A stretch of 64,000 bases of DNA. Origin: Linum tenue. Lineage: Eukaryota > Streptophyta > Magnoliopsida > Malpighiales > Linaceae. The translations under genes were made by a program, and so were the position numbers. Below, in pieces: positions 57,359 through 64,000 of this stretch. Where the stretch lies: positions 20,547,475-20,611,474 of the forward strand of contig CAMGYJ010000008.1 in NCBI GenBank assembly GCA_946122785.1. Direction: 5' to 3'. Under the pieces are notes generated by a model that did no database searches, was not told the DNA's origin, and worked only from the letters and a program-made list of their open reading frames with translations. How positions within the stretch are numbered: the first letter of the stretch is position 1; the number at the start of each line of letters is the position of its first letter.

Positions 57359-58816
57359 CAATGCAGTCAAAATCACGTTTTAAAACTTAAAATCTTACGA
57401 TTTTACGCTTCTAGTTCACTAAAATGCTTTCGTTCCCATATAAAAACTTTAGTGCATAAAATCAGACTAAATTGCGTTTTAAGGCCTTAAAACTTATGCT
57501 TTTACGCTTCTAGTTCCCCAAAACGCTTTACACTTTTACGCTTTTAGTTCACTAAATGAGTATTGTTTCATGAAATTAATTATAAAAAGTATATTTTAAA
57601 GGTTAATCACCAACAATATGATACATTTGAGATTAAAAGATACATATAAGGTACTTAGATGCATTCTCAGCTTAACCTAATTCACCAGCTGGGCCCTTTC
57701 CAAATGTATTAGTATAGAGGGGAAGGTGGCTTATTGTTAAGATCTATGTTTATGAACTTATTGTTAAGATGCTATGAGTTACTCTATTTTAGACATGAAT
57801 TACAAGTATTTATTAACTTATCTAAATTCTATGAACTTATATTTTACATAGTATATGTCGTACATAAAAGATTTTAGTTATTTTACCGTATGCATAAAAA
57901 ACTTACGCTTTTACCAGTGCTGTCAAAGCCGAACCGAGCCGGCCGGCCGGACCGTCAAAGCCACCACCCGGCCATAAAATCGGCTCGGATCAGCTATTTA
58001 ACCGCCACGGTTTTATACAGCGGCCGGCGAGCGACCGAAGCGGTTAACCGCTCGAGCCGCTCAAGTCGGTCGTGCGGTTCGGCCGTTTGGTTTACCCTTA
58101 AAAAAAATAGAAAAGGAATCGTGGAATTGGGCAGCCAAACAAAACCCTAACTTTCCTTTTATTTCTCCATCTTCGACCTAGAAGTAGAAGTGTAGAACAG
58201 ACGACAGAGGGAGAGCGGCGCCACCCTGCCGCCGTCAACCATCACCCCAGGCGCCCAGCGCTTCCGTCCCGTCGCCGCAAGCAGCGCGCCATCGCCAGTC
58301 GCCATCGTCGCTTCTGCTCCCCGCTCCCGGCACAAGCAGCTCGCAATCGCCGCAAGCAGCGCCATCGCCAGTCGCCATCGTTGCTTCTGCTCCCCTCCGT
58401 CGTCGCAAGCAGCCCCCTGCAGCCTTGCTCCTGCCGCAACATCTCCCCCAACCACTGCCCTGCTCCAGACATCTCACCTCCACAGTCCGCAACATCTCCC
58501 ACCAGCCGACTCACCTCCTGCTCGAGGTAAGTTAATTTTGTTAAACCTAATTGATGCAAATTTCTGGTTGATTGTAATGTTAATTTGCATGATTAAGAAG
58601 TGTCTACTATTACAGATGCCTGTTTATTAGGTACCAGTTCTCAAACGGTTTTTAAACGGTCTAATGTCGGCTGGATCACTAATGACCGAGCCGTTCACGT
58701 TACCGGGTCATACTCCGGCTCGGCTTTGACAGCATTGGCTTTTACGCTTTGATTCTACGCTTTACGATTTTACCCCTTTTTTGCTTCTAGGTAGAATCAC
58801 GCTTTTGACTGCATTG
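57359..58816. mobile_element. hAT-like element (outer), split by a second hAT-like element
   Basis: Ends CAATGCAGTCAAAATCACG and CACGCTTTTGACTGCATTG, with 8-bp flanks GTGTCAGC (57351-57358) and GTGTCAAC (58817-58824) differing at one base. The interior is reiterated TTTTACGCTTCTAG words. The inner element at 57915 interrupts it; without it the outer element is about 630 bp. Confidence 0.75.
57915..58737. mobile_element. hAT-like element (inner copy, CAGTGCTGTCAAAGCC family)
   Basis: Ends CAGTGCTGTCAAAGCC and GGCTTTGACAGCATTG and a perfect 8-bp duplication GCTTTTAC (57907-57914 and 58738-58745). The left part contains AGCCGGCCGGCCGGACCG words and a leader-like, Cys/Pro/Arg-codon-rich stretch to about 58525, which ends at a good splice donor (CTCGAG|GTAAGT). 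It is probably the 5' end of a deleted autonomous hAT transcript. No transposase domain remains. The minus ORFs (58159-58559) are not genes. Confidence 0.8.
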
Positions 58817-58824
58817 GTGTCAAC

Positions 58825-59545
58825 TGTTTTGTGCTGAGATATCCGAGGAGGGAAAAAGTATGATCTCGCGAGTAACTGGTTTCCCTCTTGGAGATCTGCC
58901 TGTTTGATACCTTGGTGTTGGTGGATAAGATTAAAACAAGAATGACGTGGCAAGCTAATATGCTGAGTTATGCGGGGAGGTTACAGCTTTTTTCTTCTGT
59001 AATCACTAGCACTATGCAGTATTGGATGACTTTATTTTTGTTACGAATGAAGGTTCTGAAAGAGATTGAACGGATCTGTAAAAGGTTCTTATGGGGGGTA
59101 GGAGGTACGGAGAAGAGGAAAAGAGCACTGGTTTTTCATGGGACAAAGTGGCTCGGCTTAAAACATAGGGAGGTTTGGACACTAGGGATTCCAAAACATG
59201 GAATAAAGCATGTGTAATACGTCATCTCTGGAACCTATTGGCAGAGGCAGGGTGATCTTTGTGGGTGGCATGGATACTGAAATATAAAGTGAAGTGTCGG
59301 TCCATCTGGAATTTGTCCGAGCAATCTTCAGGTTCCTGGATTTGGCGCCGCATCCTTAATTGTAGAAGTAATGCACAGTCTCATCTGTATGGAGCTAGAG
59401 CTACGTTGGCATGGGATGGTAAAATTCTTTCTCGCTACTCTGTTAAAACTGTGTGGAATTCTATTCGCCCTACACTCCCTAGCGTTGAATGGAGTGGAGC
59501 TGTGTGGGGGAAGCCTTATACTCCGAAACACTTCTACTATGCTAT
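58825..59545 (+). pseudogene. L1-type LINE fragment (end of RT)
   Basis: MTWQANMLSYAGRLQLFSSVI, then CKRFLWG and ..GLKHREVWTLGIPKHG (58888-59217), is the post-RT 'SHAGRLQLI' region of plant L1s. Further broken pieces reach about 59545. Several frameshifts; no tail or target duplication seen. A different LINE from the one at 49385. Confidence 0.65.
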
Positions 59546-59546
59546 A

Positions 59547-59820
59547 TAGCATTGATGCTTTAATGTACAACTCAAAGTTGTACCATAACATTAAATGTAT
59601 AAGTTTAGATTGTTTCATAAAGCAATTTGTACCATTATGTTATGGTACAACTTTACAACTTGAAGTTGTACCATCATATAAAAGTACAAGTTCAAGTTGT
59701 ATCATAAAAGAATTTGTACAAAAAGTATATGTGCAATTTGAAGTTGTACCATAACATAAATGTACAATTTTAAGTTGTACCATAAAAGCAAAAACCCATA
59801 GCACCAATACTATATAGCAT
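59547..59820. mobile_element. AT-rich MITE (copy 1)
   Basis: Internal GTACAACTTCAAGTTGTACC-like self-complementary words; CTATATAGCATTG occurs at both borders (about 59541 and 59810). A related sequence in opposite orientation is at 61985-62240. Confidence 0.5.
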
Positions 59821-59989
59821 TGTAAAATTTCTCGAGGCTATATGGTATAAAACTATCTGCTCCCCTCATCAGACAGTAAAGAAATATATAGTCTGATTTT
59901 TAATACATGTAATAGTTATAGTGTTGGTACATAACATTGTACTTTGGAGAAGAAATTTTTGCAGGTCGCAAATCCTAGTGCTTATGTAA

Positions 59990-60480
59990 TTTTTAATTAA
60001 CCATTAAAAAAACTAAGATAAAGGATTAAAGCCAAGAATTAAAAGTCAAATGCATGTTTTGTTTTACTTAATTAGCGGGGTTTTTCCCCTGATGCCATCC
60101 TACAAATTTTTGTATTTTACCAATCATACCATTGCAAGGAAAACAACTCTCTAGATAAATAAATTGTGTACTTACAACTTGTGGGGGGAATAGAACACTA
60201 TGTATAATTTTATCTTCGGTACACTCACTTGTTTTCTTTATTAAATGCACTCGTCTTATAATCTCAATTCAAGAAGATGATTTATTTCAAAACGATGTCA
60301 ATCACCCCCTGTGATATGATGAAAAAAAAAACACATGAATTTGTACAAAAAAAATCATTACGACAAGGATTGATTAGTTGTGATCTCATGATAAATCATT
60401 AAACGAATGCTACCAATTAAAATCCAAAATTCGATGTCTTCAGATTACTTTTAGAGTTGAGTGCATTGAATCCACCCATA
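59990..60480. repeat. duplicated segment, copy A
   Basis: AAAGGATTAAAGCC..AAGTCAAATGCATG, then the blocks CCAATCATACCATTGCA, ATAAATTGTGTACTT, AAATGCACTCGTCTTATAATC and AAAATCCAAAATTCGATGT recur in the same order at 61950-61985 and 63515-64000. No ORF. Confidence 0.75.
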
Positions 60481-60680
60481 AAAGTGAGTGCATCGAATAA
60501 GCCACTATATATGGGTGGTTCTATCGTACACTAGGCAGAAATTGGTGAGTGTCGTACACCAGACAATCTCTACCGTACGAGTCCATCTCAACGATCAGCA
60601 TAATTGTGGGTTTTATTTTTTGTAGGATTAAAAAATAAATTATCACATTTATGCTGACCGTTGAGATGGATGCATACAAT

Positions 60681-61438
60681 TAGAGGTGGACATGTGGGTA
60701 TGTAATCCGCGGATCTATATCGATCCACCCGCAAATAACCCGACCCGCAAGCTGTGGGTGATAGATGTGAGTGAATTGCGGATTGATAAATCTCCCACCC
60801 GCACTTATGTGGGTGGGTGGTGGGTGGATTGCGGGTCACCCGAGGGACCCGCTTCCGATTTTCACATGAAAAAAATGTTGTTTCTTATATTATCGAATAT
60901 TAATCATATTTCCAAACCGCACTACAGTCTGACCATATACTTCTTAATGTGGAGAATAAATAATACTTTTGACTATTGTTAATGGTTATTGTGCTGTGTA
61001 ATATCCATTTATTAGATATTGGAATACAAATTATTGTTAATATCCATTATATATTGGGATGAAAATTATAAATTATAAATTGTATAAAATCACAACATGC
61101 ATAAGTTTTCTCTACACAATTGGTGGATAGAGTAGTACATTTTTTGATGCAAATACTACATGGATTCAATAGAGAGAAAGTGATAAGTGTTTAAATTGAT
61201 ATAATCTTGCTACTTTGCTATGAACTTATTATAAATGTTAGTCAACTTTCTTAATAGCTAGTTGGAGAATTGTTTTTGCGGGTTAACCCACGATCCAACC
61301 GCACCCATCCGCCACTCACCCAACCTAACCCGCATAAGAATGTGGGTGAATTGCGATTCCCAATTATTCCAACACGCTAGTAAACGGGTAAGTAAATTTG
61401 AGACGAAAACCCACTCAACTCGCCCATTGCCCACCCTA
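60681..61438. mobile_element. hAT-like element filled with CACCCGCAATAACCCG-type motifs
   Basis: Ends TAGAGGTGGAC and GCCCACCCTA with 8-bp flanks CATACAAT (60673-60680) and CATACGAT (61439-61446), one mismatch. Terminal parts carry GTGGGTG/CACCCGC words in both orientations; the centre is AT-rich. Short ORFs at 60588-60982 and 61258-61506 follow the motifs and are not genes. Confidence 0.7.
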
Positions 61439-61531
61439 CATACGATACGATGGAGAATTCCAGCTGGTGTATGATATACACCGGCATCATAATTTATATA
61501 GCCCAACTATAGCATTAGCCGCCTGACGAAG

Positions 61532-61870
61532 TATAATGAAATTATTATTAGAGGATAGTGCCAATTAGCCTGACGGTGACCTTTAACGATGAATTAATGA
61601 AGTATGATCTAAGGTAACAAAATAGAATAAAAATAAAAGTATATCATTCATTATCTTAACTGTAAACTGGCGAATTATACATCAAAATACGTACGGAGAC
61701 GTACATATATGCATTTAATGAATTATAATGAAATTATTAGAGAATAGTGTCAATTCACCTGACGGTGACCAATAATAATGAATTAATGAAGTATGATCTA
61801 AGGTAACAAATAAAATAAAAATTAAAGTATGCCGTTCGTTATATTAACTGTAAACTGGTGAATTATCACA
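61532..61870. repeat. tandem duplication, about 192-bp offset
   Basis: TATAATGAAATTATTA..GAATTAATGAAGTATGATC..GTAAACTGG occurs at 61532-61679 and 61724-61869, with small differences. Confidence 0.8.
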
Positions 61871-61984
61871 TAAGAAAAACTCCACTTGGTGGCTGGTATA
61901 CCATTTATAACATATAAAACTCAGTACTACTTTTGGGAATAAAACTAATAGAGGATTAAAGCCGGAAATAAAAAGTCAAATGCA

Positions 61985-62240
61985 TGAAAGTAAAAATATT
62001 ACAAAACTATATAATGGTATAGGTTTTTGTTTTTATGATACAATTTGAAGTTGTATCTTTAATGTTATGATATAATTTTAAATTGTAACTATATTCTTTT
62101 GTATATTTTTTAATGGTACTAATTGAACAAATACCTTTATGTACAAATTTCATTATGGTACAAGCTGAACTTATACATTTAATTTTATGATATAAGTTGA
62201 AGTTGTACATTAAAGCACCAATGCTAACACTTTTACTAAG
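61985..62240. mobile_element. AT-rich MITE (copy 2, inverted relative to copy 1)
   Basis: The reverse complement matches 59547-59820 over words such as GATGCTTTAATGTACAAC and ATAAGTT(C/T)AG..TTGT. Boundaries are soft; no target duplication found. Confidence 0.5.
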
Positions 62241-62553
62241 AATATTATAGTAACTAGCCATTTTCCTTCCCTTTCCCCCTCTTTTACGTTGATTTTGTAG
62301 TATCCATTAACATATTACAGTTTTGGTAACTTAACATGTATTAATATTTAGTACCTAAAATTATATTTATTTTACATTCGAGTCCTAAAAATATTGATGA
62401 AAATTTACATTTTTGTACGTGAATTTTCCCCCTTACATTTTGGTACCTAAATTTTTTAAAATTTACAAGCAAGTCCATTATTGGCATGCTTTGTGGTTGT
62501 GGCATGCTTTGAGGTTGTGACATGCTTGGAGGAGGTTGTCGTATGGTTCGTGG
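62241..62553. other. gene-free AT-rich stretch
   Basis: Contains TTTTGGTACCTAAATTTT-type blocks like the core of the element at 34842, probably a remnant of an older repeat. Confidence 0.35.
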
Positions 62554-63349
62554 CAGTGCTGTCAAAGCCGAACCGAGCCGGCCGGCCGGACCGCCAAAGC
62601 CGCCACCCGGTCGTAACACCGGCTCGGATCAACTATTTAACCGCCACGGTTTTATACAGCGGCCGGCGAGCGGCCGAAGCGGTTAACCGCTCGAGCCGGT
62701 CGCGCGGTTCGGTCGTTTGGTTTACCCTAACAAAAAAAAAAGGCCAATCGTGAAATCGGCCGTCAACACCTCTTGTCCCGACATCGGCGCTTCCCGACGG
62801 CATCGCCATCCCCAATCGCCATCGTCAGTCCTTGTTGTAGCAAGCACTCGCCACCGTCGCAAGCAGCTCCCCGCTAAGCAGCCCTGTCTCACCAGAGGCT
62901 TGGATTGAATCCGAGCCATTTCGCGGATTGGGACGAGGAAGAGCATTTACGGGTTAAGAAAGGATGAGGAAGAATTGAATGTGGTGATGGATTTTTGAGG
63001 AATTGCATAAGGCTATAGTGGCTGAAAAAATGAAAATAGGTGCGGCGGTGGGAGAGGAGGAAGGAGAGAGGGAGGGGGGATGGGGAAGCGGAAGGAAGGA
63101 GAGTAGGTTAGGGTTTTTTAGTTGCGGGATATATATGTTGCGTAGAATTATTAAATGGTACCTGTAATTATCATTTTTACTCATTAAATCATTGAATTAT
63201 TACTTTATGTGTGTTCTACTATGATATTATATTGTTTATAATGTACCGGTTCTCAAACGGTTTTTAAACGGTCTAATGCTGGCTGGACCACTAATGACCA
63301 AGCCGTTCACGTTACCGGGTCATACTCCGGCTCGGCTTTGACAGCATTG
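62554..63349. mobile_element. hAT-like element (second copy, CAGTGCTGTCAAAGCC family)
   Basis: Same ends as the copy at 57915 and its own perfect 8-bp duplication GTTCGTGG (62546-62553 and 63350-63357). The left 200 bp and right 110 bp match the other copy closely; the middle differs (leader-like sequence at 62760-62900, then AT-rich). The ORFs on both strands at 62481-62946 are not genes. Confidence 0.85.
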
Positions 63350-63509
63350 GTTCGTGGTTCCCCTTCCTTCCTCCCCATCCCCTATTTTTCATAATACCAA
63401 GCGTGTCCCTCCTTCCCTTTCTCTCTCATTAATTGTGGTCAACTCATTTAAATGAAAAAGTCATCCAAATGAAATGTTCATATTGGCTGGAGCTAGAGTT
63501 AGCACCCTA

Positions 63510-64000
63510 GTCTTTCCCGATGCCATCTTACAATTTTTGTATTTACCAATCATACCATTGCAGGAAAACTACTCTCTGGATAATAAATTGTGTACTTCCA
63601 ACTTGGGGGGGGGGGGGGGGAACTCTATATATAGTTTTATCTCTCGTGCACTCATTTTTTTGTATTAAATGCACTCGTCTTATAATCTCATTCCGAGAAG
63701 ACGACTCATGTCAAAACAAAGTTAATCATTCTTTGTGATACGATGGGCAAAAAAATACTTGAAATTGTACAAAAAATCATTTAAGATTTACTTTGATTTG
63801 ACAGTTTTAGAGTTTGGGAATTTAGGGTTAGGGTTTATAATTTGGGATTTTGGGTTAGTGTTCAAAATTGAAGGTTTATAGGTTAGGGTAACGAATTGAT
63901 AAGTCGTGTTATGATCATGATATATCATCACATCAGATGAATACTGCAAATTAAAATCCAAAATTCGATGTACTAAGACTACTTTTAGAATTGAGTGCAT
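63510..64000. repeat. duplicated segment, copy B
   Basis: Matches copy A (59990-60480) in order and orientation; copy B has a 16-G run at about 63605 and an extra 110-bp TTAGGGTT-like stretch (about 63785-63895). The window ends inside it. Confidence 0.75.

Noticed and set aside
58159..58559. Minus-strand ORFs of 86-105 aa in the hAT element
   Set aside because: Overlapping Ala/Gly/Arg-rich frames in several phases, due to GC-rich leader-like repeats.
1..64000. tRNA, rRNA, CRISPR array or prokaryotic operon
   Set aside because: No tRNA-like A/B boxes, no rRNA sequence and no regularly spaced repeat-spacer array were seen; the tandem arrays lack unique spacers and the genes are spliced plant genes.

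Overview
This is nuclear DNA from a flowering plant, most likely a eudicot. The evidence is two spliced, plant-type housekeeping genes (a plastid nucleoid protein of the PTAC7 type and a plant importin beta-1), two CYP71-clan cytochrome P450 genes, AT-rich intergenic DNA, and plant-lineage transposons (Tat and chromovirus-like Ty3, Ty1/copia, L1-type LINE, MULE and hAT-like elements). I cannot name the species. Coding space is small: four ordinary genes in 64 kb, plus one short spliced gene carried inside a transposon.

Layout. 1-2.84 kb: right end of a Tat-lineage Ty3 element with an antisense accessory gene and a 589-bp 3' LTR. 2.84-9.5 kb: repeat debris, a GC-rich 59-bp direct repeat, a long-TIR MITE, a 1.09-kb near-perfect foldback element with a 9-bp target duplication, and a hAT-like element. 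9.5-15.1 kb: two related MULEs; the second is a Pack-MULE with an inverted pair of receptor-kinase fragments around an intron-bearing HMA-domain gene. 15.2-22.9 kb: a solo LTR, several hAT-like elements, a minisatellite and a decayed LINE. 23.6-28.2 kb: PTAC7 and KPNB1, convergent. 29.5-33.7 kb: remnants of Ty3, LINE and MITE. 34.2-40.3 kb: a decayed copia element carrying a solo LTR and a motif-repeat element. 41.1-43.9 kb: a complex higher-order tandem array. 44.6-49.0 kb: a head-to-head P450 pair. 49.4-56.7 kb: a LINE split by a very young Ty3 element whose two LTRs differ by one base in 318. 56.7-64 kb: a duplicated segment whose two copies received different transposons.

How it works together. 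The host genes lie in three small islands (PTAC7/KPNB1, the P450 pair, and the transduplicated HMA gene) in a sea of nested elements. PTAC7 and KPNB1 are unrelated in function and share only their 3' flank. The P450 genes share a 934-bp intergenic region with a TATA box about 95-100 bp before each start codon, so a shared promoter is possible. The second P450 lacks the usual I-helix acidic residue.

The most unusual structures are the Pack-MULE, a hairpin-forming receptor-kinase duplication around an intact mini-gene, and a set of hAT-like non-autonomous elements. Each element of that set has short ends resembling TAGGGGTG or CAAAGCAG, usually an 8-bp target duplication, and an interior filled by one short reiterated motif that differs from element to element. 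All calls come from reading the sequence by eye; no database search was run.
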